From: an uncultured Bacillus sp.
GTDB lineage: Bacteria > Bacillota > Bacilli > Bacillales > Cytobacillaceae
Direction of reading: 5' to 3'
DNA length: 20,246 bases
NCBI GenBank assembly: GCA_937902115.1
Contig: CALGSR010000190.1
Location: 1 to 20,246 of the forward strand
Part shown: in pieces, positions 1 through 7,091 of the stretch
Layout: each line of letters opens with the position of its first letter
How positions within the stretch are numbered: position 1 is the first letter of the stretch
Made by a program: the position numbers and the translations under genes
Notes under the pieces: model-generated
What the model saw: the letters and a program-made list of their open reading frames with translations, nothing else
Databases searched by the model: none
Told to the model about the DNA's origin: nothing

Positions 1-1105
1 CAATTTCTTCAATTTCTGCCAAATTTGGAGCTTCAACCTTTTTATGCTGATTTACTGCTTCTTCAACAAAATCTTCAATTTGTAAAAATGTAATTCGTTT
101 TGCTAAAAATGCCGCAACTGCTACTTCATTGGCTGCATTTAACACGGTTGGATAGGAACCTCCGGCCTTGCCTGCTTCAATAGCAAATTTCAAACAGCGA
201 AATCGTTCTAAATCCATCTCTTGAAAATGTAATTGCCCAATTTGAGCCAAATTTAAGCGCTGAGCATTTCGAAGTGGAAGTCGATCCGGGTACGTTAATG
301 CATACTGGATCGGGACTCTCATATCCGGGCTGCCAAGCTGTGCAATCACACTGCTGTCATGAAATTCAACCATTGAATGAATAATACTTTCCTTATGCAG
401 CAATACGTCAATTTTTTCATAAGGCAATTGAAAGAGCCAATGTGCTTCGATGACTTCTAATCCTTTATTCATCATTGATGCGGAATCAATCGTTATTTTC
501 GCTCCCATGGTCCAATTTGGATGATTAAGAGCGTCTTCTACTGTGACGTTTTTTAATTCATCCCTTGTACGATCACGAAAACTTCCACCAGAAGCGGTCA
601 AGATGAGCCTTTCAATATTCTTTGTTTTCTCTCCTTGCAGCACCTGAAAGATAGCGGAATGTTCGCTATCAACCGGCAGAATAGGAACACCTTGATTCTT
701 TGCCGCCTCCATCACAAGATGTCCTGCTGTAACAAGTGTTTCTTTATTAGCGAGAGCAATGGTTTTCCGTGCTTCAATGGCCTGCAATGTCGGCTGCAAG
801 CCCACACTACCCATGACCCCGTTCACGACTATTTCCGATTTGTTATATACAGCTACCTCCGAAACACCCTTTTCTCCGTACACAAATGAAATTCCGGGAA
901 ATTCCGCTTGGAGCTTTTCTGCATCCTCTTTATATAAAGTTGAAACTAATTCAGGGGATAAATCATTGATAATTTTTCTCGCCAAAGGAATATTTCTACC
1001 GACAGACATAGCAGTTAATGAAAATTCATCCCGATAATTTTTCAGAATATCAACAGTCTGTGTCCCAATTGAACCCGTTGCACCTAACAAACTAATATAC
1101 TTCAA
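1..1105 (-). CDS. dxr: 1-deoxy-D-xylulose 5-phosphate reductoisomerase, 3' end outside window
   Basis: This is the second enzyme of the MEP isoprenoid pathway. It converts DXP to 2-C-methyl-erythritol 4-phosphate with NADPH in the cytoplasm. I translated the frame by hand from 1105 to the window edge and found no stop or frameshift, giving 368 codons; the family is about 380 residues, so only a short C-terminal tail is missing. The N-terminal NADPH-binding loop GATGSIG is at residues 8-14. The NKET motif is at 120-123. The metal and substrate motif PVDSEHSAIFQ starts near residue 144, with acidic ligands D146 and E148. The start is a TTG codon at 1103-1105. It fits because the protein begins KYISLLGATGS as the family does, and a TAGGAGATG ribosome binding site lies about 9 nt upstream; the nearby ATG hits a stop after three codons. 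It lies 95 nt after cdsA, probably in the same transcript. Confidence 0.96.
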   Translation of the reverse strand, partial: MKYISLLGATGSIGTQTVDILKNYRDEFSLTAMSVGRNIPLARKIINDLSPELVSTLYKEDAEKLQAEFPGISFVYGEKGVSEVAVYNKSEIVVNGVMGSVGLQPTLQAIEARKTIALANKETLVTAGHLVMEAAKNQGVPILPVDSEHSAIFQVLQGEKTKNIERLILTASGGSFRDRTRDELKNVTVEDALNHPNWTMGAKITIDSASMMNKGLEVIEAHWLFQLPYEKIDVLLHKESIIHSMVEFHDSSVIAQLGSPDMRVPIQYALTYPDRLPLRNAQRLNLAQIGQLHFQEMDLERFRCLKFAIEAGKAGGSYPTVLNAANEVAVAAFLAKRITFLQIEDFVEEAVNQHKKVEAPNLAEIEEI

Positions 1106-1200
1106 TGACTATTCATCTCCTAAACAGAAGCAATAAACAATTATTTTTTATTTTATTACAAAGCTTAACTTTACATTACATGAAAAATCGAGATTAATCA

Positions 1201-1986
1201 TTATAAAATAAAGAAGTGAATCAAGGGACAAACAAATAATAGACTATCAAAGCGATCAAGGATCCCTCCGTGTCCTGGAAGAATTTTCCCGGAATCTTTC
1301 ACTTTATAATGTCTCTTTAAAGCAGATTCCACTAAATCGCCAATCTGTCCAAATATGGATAAGAAGATCGTAACCACTGCAATCCAGATGAGCGCCACGT
1401 CCATATCAGTCACAAGCGCATATATAATACTGATTACAATCGCACTAAGCGTTCCCCCGAGTGCTCCTTCAATGGTTTTATTCGGACTAATATCAGGCCA
1501 AAGTTTTCTTTTCCCTAATTTTCTTCCAATCAAATAAGCACCGGTATCCGTTGTCCAAATGATAAATAGGGCATAAAAAATAAATACAAGACCCGCTTCT
1601 CTCGTTTCAATAAAATAATAAAAACCCATGCCTATATACAAAGTTGACATAATCGAAAACGAAACATCATCAAATGTAAAACGATTTTTCGTTGCCACCG
1701 TATAGGTTAAAAATAACAATACCGCAAGCAAAGCCACTTCAACTTTAGTAACATTTATTGACTCTAATATAAAATCATATTGCTTGGGAATTAAAAAACT
1801 CCATAAAACCAGCAATGCGATGATACCCGGAAAAGAAAATAATTTTAGGTCTCTCATTTTTAATAACTCATAAAGAGCAATCGATGCGAATAAATATGCG
1901 AGCGCAATAAATGGTACTCCTCCCCATATCGTGAAGGATATTAAAACCGCCCCAAAAATGATTGCTGTAATAGCTCTCTGCTTCAT
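1201..1986 (-). CDS. cdsA: phosphatidate cytidylyltransferase (CDP-diacylglycerol synthase)
   Basis: This integral membrane enzyme makes CDP-diacylglycerol from phosphatidic acid and CTP, the branch point of phospholipid synthesis. The 261-residue product is strongly hydrophobic, with about seven or eight predicted membrane segments. It carries the family signature near the C terminus (residues 221-247): SALKRHYKVKDSG followed by PGHGGILDRFD, with the conserved K, D, H, G and D residues intact. TTDTGAY (145-151) and SPNKT (167-171) are also typical. The length is close to the usual 260-270. The ATG at 1984-1986 follows an AAAGGTG ribosome binding site. It starts 17 nt after the uppS stop, so the two are almost certainly cotranscribed, and dxr follows. 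Both neighbours act on lipid-linked precursors. Confidence 0.96.
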   Translation of the reverse strand: MKQRAITAIIFGAVLISFTIWGGVPFIALAYLFASIALYELLKMRDLKLFSFPGIIALLVLWSFLIPKQYDFILESINVTKVEVALLAVLLFLTYTVATKNRFTFDDVSFSIMSTLYIGMGFYYFIETREAGLVFIFYALFIIWTTDTGAYLIGRKLGKRKLWPDISPNKTIEGALGGTLSAIVISIIYALVTDMDVALIWIAVVTIFLSIFGQIGDLVESALKRHYKVKDSGKILPGHGGILDRFDSLLFVCPLIHFFIL

Positions 1987-2003
1987 CTAAGTCAACACCT
2001 TTA

Positions 2004-2780
2004 CTATACTCCTCCAAAACGCCGTTGGCGATTTTGAAACACTTCGATAGCTTCTAATAGGTGGTTTTCTGTAAAATCAGGCCATAGCACATCAGTAAAC
2101 CAAAATTCCGTATAAGCCAGCTGCCAAAGCATAAAATTACTCAATCTTATTTCACCACTTGTTCGAATTAATAAATCCGGATCCGGAAGATCCCTTGTCA
2201 TCAAATGTTTTGTAAACACTTCTTCTGTTATTTCATTTCCATTCAGTATACCACTTTTATAGTCATTTAAGATGCCATTAACGGCTTCAATTATTTCTGC
2301 CCTGCTGCCATAGTTTAAGGCGAAATTTAAGACTAAACCTGTATTATCCTTCGTGTCGAGAATGGCTTTATCCACAGCATTGCATGTGTGAGGCGGAAGT
2401 GCCTCCTTATAACCCATCATTTGAACTTTTACATTTTCCTCAATTAATTCTGGCAGAAAGGTTCCTAAAAACTCTTCAGGAAGTTTCATTAAATACTCCA
2501 CTTCGGGTTTAGGCCGCTTCCAATTCTCCGTAGAAAAAGCGTATAGTGTCAGTGCCTTTACATCTAATTGATTCGCTATTTTTGTAATTTTACGAACAAC
2601 CTTCATTCCTTCATGATGTCCAGCAACTCTTGGTAAAGCTCTTTTATTTGCCCATCGCCCATTTCCATCCATAATAATAGCGATATGAGAAGGAATAGGG
2701 TGTTTTTTTACTTGTATCATTCGTTCTCGGAGATTGGAAGAGGTATCTGCTTTCTTCCATATATTAAATTTTTTTAACAT
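2004..2780 (-). CDS. uppS: undecaprenyl-diphosphate synthase (cis-prenyltransferase)
   Basis: UppS condenses eight isopentenyl diphosphates onto farnesyl diphosphate to make the C55 lipid carrier used for peptidoglycan and teichoic acid. The 258-residue protein has the cis-prenyltransferase signatures: HIAIIMDGNGRWA (residues 32-44, with catalytic Asp38 and Gly/Arg after it), FSTENWKRP (82-90), LNFALNYG (151-158), and the diphosphate-binding RTSGEIRLSNF (206-216). The N-terminal extension of about 28 residues before the conserved core is also present in B. subtilis UppS. The ATG at 2778-2780 is preceded by a strong TTGGAGGAG ribosome binding site 5-6 nt upstream. The stop of a possible 28-codon upstream ORF overlaps this ATG. 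The gene heads a probable uppS-cdsA-dxr unit with its own promoter near 2968-2996. Confidence 0.97.
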   Translation of the reverse strand: MLKKFNIWKKADTSSNLRERMIQVKKHPIPSHIAIIMDGNGRWANKRALPRVAGHHEGMKVVRKITKIANQLDVKALTLYAFSTENWKRPKPEVEYLMKLPEEFLGTFLPELIEENVKVQMMGYKEALPPHTCNAVDKAILDTKDNTGLVLNFALNYGSRAEIIEAVNGILNDYKSGILNGNEITEEVFTKHLMTRDLPDPDLLIRTSGEIRLSNFMLWQLAYTEFWFTDVLWPDFTENHLLEAIEVFQNRQRRFGGV

Positions 2781-2866
2781 TATTGCTCCTCCAAAAGATT
2801 AATCTCATCCTCCGACAAAGAAGAATCCCTAATTCGTACAAAGGCAAGTGCATTTCTTTCTTTCAT
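2780..2866 (-). CDS. possible 28-codon leader ORF overlapping uppS start
   Basis: This is an open frame with ATG at 2864-2866 and TAA at 2780-2782. It would encode 28 residues beginning MKERNALAFVRIRDS and ending in an acidic stretch, LSEDEINLLEEQ. Its stop overlaps the uppS start as TAATG, an arrangement typical of translationally coupled genes. It lies downstream of the putative uppS promoter, so it would be in the mRNA. Against it, I see no convincing ribosome binding site before its ATG, and an ORF of this length can arise by chance. The frame stays open for a further 13 codons upstream without a better start. I do not recognise the peptide. It may be a coupling leader or nothing. Confidence 0.3.
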   Translation of the reverse strand: MKERNALAFVRIRDSSLSEDEINLLEEQ

Positions 2867-2967
2867 ATCATACCAAAAATACGCTAAGATATCTCTATAA
2901 AAAAGGTTTTATTCCTTTATAAAAATCACTGTTGTTATTAGCCAGAATAATTATTTATGACTGTATG

Positions 2968-2996
2968 ATTATCATTTAAGGCAAAAGGATCCGCAA
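2968..2996 (-). promoter_or_regulatory. putative sigma-A promoter for uppS-cdsA-dxr
   Basis: On the minus strand, TTGCGG (-35, 2991-2996) and GATAAT (-10, 2968-2973) are separated by exactly 17 nt. They match the TTGACA/TATAAT consensus at 4 and 5 positions. The site lies just beyond the frr terminator and about 190 nt before uppS, giving a leader of roughly 180 nt. This is inferred from sequence and position only. Confidence 0.55.
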
Positions 2997-3003
2997 CATG
3001 ATT

Positions 3004-3033
3004 AAAAAAACCCCCTAAATCATATAGAGGGTT
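3004..3033 (-). terminator. Rho-independent terminator after frr
   Basis: On the minus strand, AACCCTCTA, a short loop and TTAGGGGGTT form a stem of about 9-10 bp with a mismatch or wobble. A run of seven T follows (3004-3010). It sits about 30 nt after the frr stop, the expected end of the rpsB-frr group. Confidence 0.85.
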
Positions 3034-3061
3034 CTCGTATTTACTCAAAAATGCAGCAAGC

Positions 3062-3619
3062 TTACACTTCGAGTATTTCCTTTTCTTTTTCTTTTGTCAT
3101 TGAATCGATTTTATTAATATAATCGTCCGTAACCTTTTGTACTTCATCAGCATATCCGCGTTGATCGTCTTCGGTAATGTCACCATTTTTCTCAAGTTTT
3201 TTTAACTCATCATTTGCATCCCTGCGAACATTACGAACAGCAATTTTCCCTTCCTCAGCCTCTTTTTTAACTAGTTTAACCAGATCCTTACGACGTTCTT
3301 CTGTCAATGCCGGAATCGCTAGACGGATAATACTTCCATCATTTGAAGGATTTAGTCCGAGATCAGATTTTAAAATGGCTCTTTCAATTTCACCTAAGAT
3401 GGTTTTATCATATGGCTGAATCACTAAAAGACGAGCTTCCGGGACAGAAATACCTGCTAATTGGTTAACTGGTGTTGGTGCACCATAATAATCAACGGTT
3501 ATTCGATCTAAAAGAGATGCATTTGCTCTTCCTGCTCGAATACTTGCAAGTTCTCGTGAATACGCTTGAATCGCCTTTTTCATTTTTTCCTGTGCATTCG
3601 CTACTACCTGTTTCGGCAT
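3062..3619 (-). CDS. frr: ribosome recycling factor
   Basis: RRF acts with EF-G to split post-termination ribosomes and release mRNA and tRNA. The 185-residue product has exactly the usual family length. The N-terminal part of the helical domain carries the conserved SIRAGRANASLLD segment (residues 26-38). The small domain that follows contains VDYYGAPTPVNQLA and LLVIQPYDKT. The last part is the charged long helix, with NDGSIIRLAIPALTEERRKDL and VRNVRRDANDELKKLEK. The ATG at 3617-3619 is two bases after the pyrH stop, with an AGGGGG ribosome binding site lying inside the last pyrH codons. That spacing implies cotranscription and probably coupled translation with pyrH. A terminator follows at 3004-3033. 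Confidence 0.98.
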   Translation of the reverse strand: MPKQVVANAQEKMKKAIQAYSRELASIRAGRANASLLDRITVDYYGAPTPVNQLAGISVPEARLLVIQPYDKTILGEIERAILKSDLGLNPSNDGSIIRLAIPALTEERRKDLVKLVKKEAEEGKIAVRNVRRDANDELKKLEKNGDITEDDQRGYADEVQKVTDDYINKIDSMTKEKEKEILEV

Positions 3620-3621
3620 GA

Positions 3622-4344
3622 TTATTTCCCCCTGACAATTGTTCCAATTTTTTCACCCATGACGGCACGTTTGATGTTTCCATTTTCCATGATAGAAAAA
3701 ACAATAAGTGGAATGTCATTATCCATACATAAAGAGGATGCTGTTGAATCCATGACAGCGAGTCCTTCTTTTATGACATCTAAGTAAGAAAGCTCATCAT
3801 ATTTTCTTGCCGTTTTGTCAATGCGCGGATCTGCTGAATATACTCCATCGACATTATTTTTAGCCATTAATATTACTTCAGCCTCAATCTCAGCAGCCCT
3901 TAAGGCAGCAGTTGTATCTGTTGAAAAATAAGGATTTCCTGTACCTGCTGCAAAAATAACAACCCGTTTTTTCTCTAAATGACGAATCGCTCTTCTACGG
4001 ATATACGGCTCCGCTACTTGACGCATTTCAATGGATGTTTGCACCCTTGTTTCACAGCCAAACTGCTCAAGACTATCCTGTAAGGCAAGCGAATTCATAA
4101 CGGTAGCAAGCATTCCCATATAATCTGCTGTCGCCCTGTCCATACCCATTTCTTCACCAATTTTACCACGCCAAATGTTCCCGCCGCCGACAACAACCGC
4201 TACTTCAACACCAAGATCAGCAAGTTCCTTTACTTGTGATGCAACAGATTTAATGACTGCCGGATAAATTCCGAACCCTTGCTCACCTGCTAATGCTTCT
4301 CCGCTTAGTTTTAAGACAACACGTTTATATTTTGGGCTCTCCAT
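3622..4344 (-). CDS. pyrH: UMP kinase
   Basis: PyrH phosphorylates UMP to UDP with ATP, an essential step for pyrimidine nucleotides. It belongs to the amino acid kinase fold and is normally hexameric. From the ATG at 4342-4344 the protein is 240 residues, the usual Bacillus length, starting MESPKYKRVVLKLSGEAL. Conserved segments include the phosphate-binding KLSGEALAG near the N terminus, VVVGGGNIWRG, DRATADYMGMLATVMN, RVQTSIEMRQVAEPYIRR and the nucleotide-binding GTGNPYFSTDTTAALRA. An in-frame ATG four codons upstream (4354-4356) is possible. I reject it because GGAGGT lies between the two, with ideal spacing to the second. It follows the tsf terminator and is tightly linked to frr. Confidence 0.97.
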   Translation of the reverse strand: MESPKYKRVVLKLSGEALAGEQGFGIYPAVIKSVASQVKELADLGVEVAVVVGGGNIWRGKIGEEMGMDRATADYMGMLATVMNSLALQDSLEQFGCETRVQTSIEMRQVAEPYIRRRAIRHLEKKRVVIFAAGTGNPYFSTDTTAALRAAEIEAEVILMAKNNVDGVYSADPRIDKTARKYDELSYLDVIKEGLAVMDSTASSLCMDNDIPLIVFSIMENGNIKRAVMGEKIGTIVRGK

Positions 4345-4389
4345 AGAAACCTCCATATGTATTATACTACTTTTTTACTTACTTGCTTT

Positions 4390-4418
4390 AAAAACAGGGA
4401 ACACAATGTGTTCCCTGT
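4390..4418 (-). terminator. Rho-independent terminator after tsf
   Basis: ACAGGGAACAC (4408-4418 on the minus strand) and GTGTTCCCTGT (4394-4404) form a perfect 11-bp stem with a 3-nt loop, followed by five T. It lies about 20 nt after the tsf stop. It should end or attenuate transcription before pyrH, so pyrH-frr needs read-through or its own promoter. Confidence 0.85.
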
Positions 4419-4439
4419 ATGACAAAATTCGAACAATTA

Positions 4440-5324
4440 TTATTTCTTGATTTGATTCATAACTTCTTCAGCAAAGTTTTCTTCACGTTTTTCTAAGCCT
4501 TCCCCAACTTCGAAACGAACGAATTCACGGACAGTGGCTCCTTTAGATTCAACAAATTTACGAACCTTTTGGTCTCCGTCTTTAACAAATGCTTGGTCAA
4601 GAAGACAAATCTCTTCAAAGAATTTACCTAAACGGCCTTCAACCATTTTCACAACAATATTTTCAGGTTTTCCTTCGTTAAGAGCCTGTTGAGTTAGAAC
4701 TTCACGCTCATGCTCAACTTCCTCTTGGGAAACTTGATCACGAGATACGTATTTAGGATTTAATGCAGCAACGTGCAGGGCAACATCCTTCGCTACATCT
4801 GCATCTGTAGTTCCTTCTAATACGGTTAATACCCCAATTCTTCCACCCATGTGAAGGTATGCTCCGAATGCATCGTTATCTGTTTTTGTTTTCACTTCAA
4901 AACGACGAAGATTGATATTCTCTCCAATTTTAGAGATAGCAGCGCTGATATAATCCTGAACATTAGACCCACCAGCCATATTGGATGCTAATGCTGCTTC
5001 TAAATCAGCTGGTTTAGCCGCTAATAAATGTTCAGCTAACTCTTTTACTAAAGTTTGGAATGCTTCGTTTTTTGCAACGAAGTCTGTTTCAGCATTTACT
5101 TCAAGAATAACTGCATCGTTTCCGTTTACTACTACAGATGTTAAACCTTCCGCAGCGATACGGTCTGCTTTCTTCGCTGCAGAAGCCATTCCTTTTTCAC
5201 GTAAGAAGTCAATTGCTTTTTCCATATCTCCATCCGTTTGTGTAAGTGCTTTTTTGCAGTCCATCATTCCTGCACCAGTTTTTTCACGAAGTTCTTTTAC
5301 CATTTGCGCTGTAATAGTAGCCAT
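4440..5324 (-). CDS. tsf: translation elongation factor Ts
   Basis: EF-Ts is the guanine-nucleotide exchange factor that reloads EF-Tu with GTP. The product from the ATG at 5322-5324 is 294 residues, matching the family in Bacillus. It begins MATITAQMVKELREKTGAGM, the conserved N-terminal module containing MDCKKAL. The core has the EF-Tu-contacting TDFVAKN motif (80-86). The C-terminal part contains the dimerisation-domain segment beginning HVAALNPKYVS, followed by EGRLGKFFEEICLLDQ. The open frame continues 18 codons further upstream. The chosen ATG has a TTAGGAGGAAT ribosome binding site at proper distance and gives the family N terminus. It is separated from rpsB by 139 nt holding an attenuator, and is followed by a terminator. 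Confidence 0.98.
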   Translation of the reverse strand: MATITAQMVKELREKTGAGMMDCKKALTQTDGDMEKAIDFLREKGMASAAKKADRIAAEGLTSVVVNGNDAVILEVNAETDFVAKNEAFQTLVKELAEHLLAAKPADLEAALASNMAGGSNVQDYISAAISKIGENINLRRFEVKTKTDNDAFGAYLHMGGRIGVLTVLEGTTDADVAKDVALHVAALNPKYVSRDQVSQEEVEHEREVLTQQALNEGKPENIVVKMVEGRLGKFFEEICLLDQAFVKDGDQKVRKFVESKGATVREFVRFEVGEGLEKREENFAEEVMNQIKK

Positions 5325-5376
5325 ATTATATATTCCTCCTAAAAAATAATTTATGTAATTAAGCCCTGACTCCTTC

Positions 5377-5413
5377 AAAAAAAGGCGATAAAGGGGGCTT
5401 CCCTCTTATCACC
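5377..5413 (-). terminator. terminator or attenuator between rpsB and tsf
   Basis: On the minus strand, GGTGATAAGAGGG, a 3-nt loop and CCCCCTTTATCGCC can pair over about 13 positions with one mismatch and some G-T wobbles. Seven T follow (5377-5383). It should stop part of the transcription leaving rpsB and so lower tsf relative to rpsB, unless tsf has its own promoter. I saw only a weak promoter candidate after it (TTGAAG, 17 nt, CATAAA). Confidence 0.75.
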
Positions 5414-5447
5414 TTTCCCTGTCTAAATCCAGTCTATTCTATATTAT

Positions 5448-5472
5448 AACGCTTAATATTCAATTAAGCGTT
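5448..5472 (-). repeat. perfect inverted repeat spanning the rpsB stop codon
   Basis: AACGCTTAAT and ATTAAGCGTT form a 10-bp perfect palindrome around a 5-nt centre. The arm inside rpsB covers the last two codons and the stop. No T run follows, so it is not a standard terminator. It could be an mRNA 3'-end hairpin protecting the rpsB message, or an upstream partner of the attenuator at 5377-5413. Confidence 0.6.
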
Positions 5473-6177
5473 TGTTTCTACTGCTTCTACTTCTTCGCCT
5501 TGCTTCGCTTCTAAGATAGCATCTGCCATTTTACCTGTTAATAATTTAACAGCGCGAATTGCATCATCGTTAGCAGGGATGACAACATCAATTTCATCCG
5601 GATCACAGTTTGTATCAACAATACCAACGATAGGAATGTTTAATTTATGTGCTTCTGCAACAGCGATTCTTTCTTTGCGAGGATCGATAATGAAAAGAGC
5701 ATCAGGCAAACCTTTCATATCTTTAATCCCGCCTAAGAATTTTTCAAGACGGTCTTGTTCTTTTCTTAATTGAACAACTTCTTTCTTTGGTAATACATCA
5801 AATGTACCATCTTCAGCCATTCTTTCAATATTTTTTAAACGAGTAATACGTTTTTGAATGGTTTCAAAGTTTGTTAAGGTACCGCCTAACCAGCGTTGGT
5901 TTACATAGTACATACCAGAACGAGTTGCTTCTTCTTTTACTGACTCTTGAGCTTGTTTCTTTGTTCCTACGAATAAAACAGTACCGCCATTAGCAGCAAG
6001 ATCTTTCACCCAATTGTAAGCTTCTTCAACCTTTTTAACTGTTTTTTGCAGGTCGATGATATAAATGCCGTTACGCTCCGTGAAAATATATTTTTTCATT
6101 TTTGGGTTCCAACGGCGAGTTTGGTGTCCGAAATGTACACCAGCTTCAAGTAATTGTTTCATTGAAATAACTGACAT
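5464..6177 (-). CDS. rpsB: 30S ribosomal protein S2
   Basis: S2 binds the 30S subunit between head and body and is needed for S1 or mRNA recruitment. The 237-residue protein is of family length and colinear with S2 throughout. It starts MSVISMKQLLEAGVHFGHQTRRWNPKM. It contains the S2 signature region FVGTKKQAQESV and YVNQRWLGGTLTNF, and the downstream DALFIIDPRKERIAVAEA and GIVDTNCDPD segments. The C-terminal tail is acidic, as is usual. The ATG at 6175-6177 follows a CTAGGAGGAATT ribosome binding site. It has a probable promoter at 6295-6324 and a leader of about 110 nt that could host autoregulation. An inverted repeat overlaps its stop codon and an attenuator precedes tsf. Confidence 0.98.
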   Translation of the reverse strand: MSVISMKQLLEAGVHFGHQTRRWNPKMKKYIFTERNGIYIIDLQKTVKKVEEAYNWVKDLAANGGTVLFVGTKKQAQESVKEEATRSGMYYVNQRWLGGTLTNFETIQKRITRLKNIERMAEDGTFDVLPKKEVVQLRKEQDRLEKFLGGIKDMKGLPDALFIIDPRKERIAVAEAHKLNIPIVGIVDTNCDPDEIDVVIPANDDAIRAVKLLTGKMADAILEAKQGEEVEAVETNA

Positions 6178-6288
6178 GATAATTCCTCCTAGTGGTTTTT
6201 ATTATTTTCCTCCGCCTATATCATTTCTGTTGGAAACTGACCTAGCAGCACCATCCATTCAGATCAATAGACGTGTGTATTAACACCG
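6178..6288 (-). promoter_or_regulatory. rpsB 5' leader, possible autoregulatory region
   Basis: If the promoter at 6295-6324 is right, transcription begins near 6288 and leaves about 110 untranslated nt before rpsB. Ribosomal protein leaders of this length often bind their own product. I see several short complementary pieces, such as GGTG near 6252 against CCAC near 6190, but no structure I can assign to a known family. A second GGCGGAGGAA purine tract around 6207-6216 resembles a ribosome binding site but has no start codon at usable spacing. Confidence 0.3.
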
Positions 6289-6294
6289 TTTTAA

Positions 6295-6324
6295 AATATA
6301 ACATATTTATGAATGAAAAATCAA
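6295..6324 (-). promoter_or_regulatory. putative sigma-A promoter for rpsB
   Basis: On the minus strand, TTGATT (6319-6324) and TATATT (6295-6300) are 18 nt apart. A TG dinucleotide one base before the -10 makes it an extended -10 element. It begins two bases after the swrB stop codon, the right place for an independent promoter of the ribosomal protein genes. Confidence 0.6.
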
Positions 6325-6325
6325 G

Positions 6326-7015
6326 TTATTCTCGTTGATTTTCTCGAAATTTAAGGAGAAGCTCAATTTCTGTCTTTCCCTTTTTTAATTTTTGAGCAAT
6401 TTCTGTCTCTGTTAACCCTTCTTGCTTCATGATCATCACTTGAGTTAGTAAAGAGTCTTGAATTAAGGTATTTGACTGCTTTGCTTTTTCCTTATCTGCC
6501 TGTGAAAAGGCCTGTTTCATTTCCAAAAGGGACTTGTCCTTTTCTAGATTTTCTTCTACTGGGGATTTCAATGTTCCTCGTTTAGTTGGCGCCTGCTGCT
6601 GATATGCTTTAAAAGCTTGTAAGCTTACTGCTTTTTCCAGTTTGGCTGTAAGATAAAACGAACCATCGTCTGTTTCTATGCCTTCTTTATCATCATCCTC
6701 CGTGGTACTTTGCGGTTTTTCAACTGTCTGGATTGCAGGATTCAATTTCCTATCATCCTTGAAAGAAAAGGATTTAACTGCGATATCCTTATCTGGCTGC
6801 TCACTTTGCATTTCTTTAACCTTTTGAATAAAATCCTCATTCTCATCCTTCATTTCAAGTAAATAAGAATGGATCAGCTGCTCCATTTCTTCCATTGCTT
6901 TCTTTTGCTGTTTCTCGACTTGAAGAAGCTTATTTTGGCGCAAATATAAGATTACTATAGCCAAAAGGGCAATGACATGGAATATTAAACTGACGATAAT
7001 TAGAAAGACTACCAT
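6326..7015 (-). CDS. swrB: SwrB-like swarming motility / flagellar assembly protein
   Basis: In B. subtilis SwrB promotes maturation of the flagellar basal body and is required for swarming. The assignment rests on position (between sigD and rpsB, as in B. subtilis) and architecture rather than on strong motifs. One N-terminal membrane segment (about residues 3-25) is followed by a charged, probably coiled-coil stretch to about residue 70. A long low-complexity acidic and basic middle comes next. The C-terminal block VMIMKQEGLTETEIAQKLKKGKTEIELLLKF resembles a small helix-turn-helix and is the most conserved part of SwrB and DUF-like relatives. At 229 residues it is longer than the B. subtilis protein (about 167), mostly in the linker. 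The ATG at 7013-7015 has an AGAGGG site. It starts 76 nt after sigD. Confidence 0.8.
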   Translation of the reverse strand: MVVFLIIVSLIFHVIALLAIVILYLRQNKLLQVEKQQKKAMEEMEQLIHSYLLEMKDENEDFIQKVKEMQSEQPDKDIAVKSFSFKDDRKLNPAIQTVEKPQSTTEDDDKEGIETDDGSFYLTAKLEKAVSLQAFKAYQQQAPTKRGTLKSPVEENLEKDKSLLEMKQAFSQADKEKAKQSNTLIQDSLLTQVMIMKQEGLTETEIAQKLKKGKTEIELLLKFRENQRE

Positions 7016-7091
7016 ACGATCCCTCTATCCAATGTTATCAATGTTTGTACCTTTAGATGGCTGCTTCTCGGTCTGATTCCTTTGTTTTTCT

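Noticed and set aside
635..1037. Plus-strand open frames opposite dxr
   Set aside because: They are antisense shadows of an intact, strongly conserved gene and lack ribosome binding sites or recognisable products.
4361..4389. TATAAT before pyrH as a sigma-A promoter
   Set aside because: The -10 is perfect but no acceptable -35 exists at 16-18 nt. The predicted start would fall almost on the ribosome binding site, leaving practically no leader. It may work weakly, but I did not list it.
7040..7091. SigD-type promoter between sigD and swrB (TAAA with ACCGAGA)
   Set aside because: The spacing is about 18 nt where about 15 is needed, and the -10 matches GCCGATAT only in its core.
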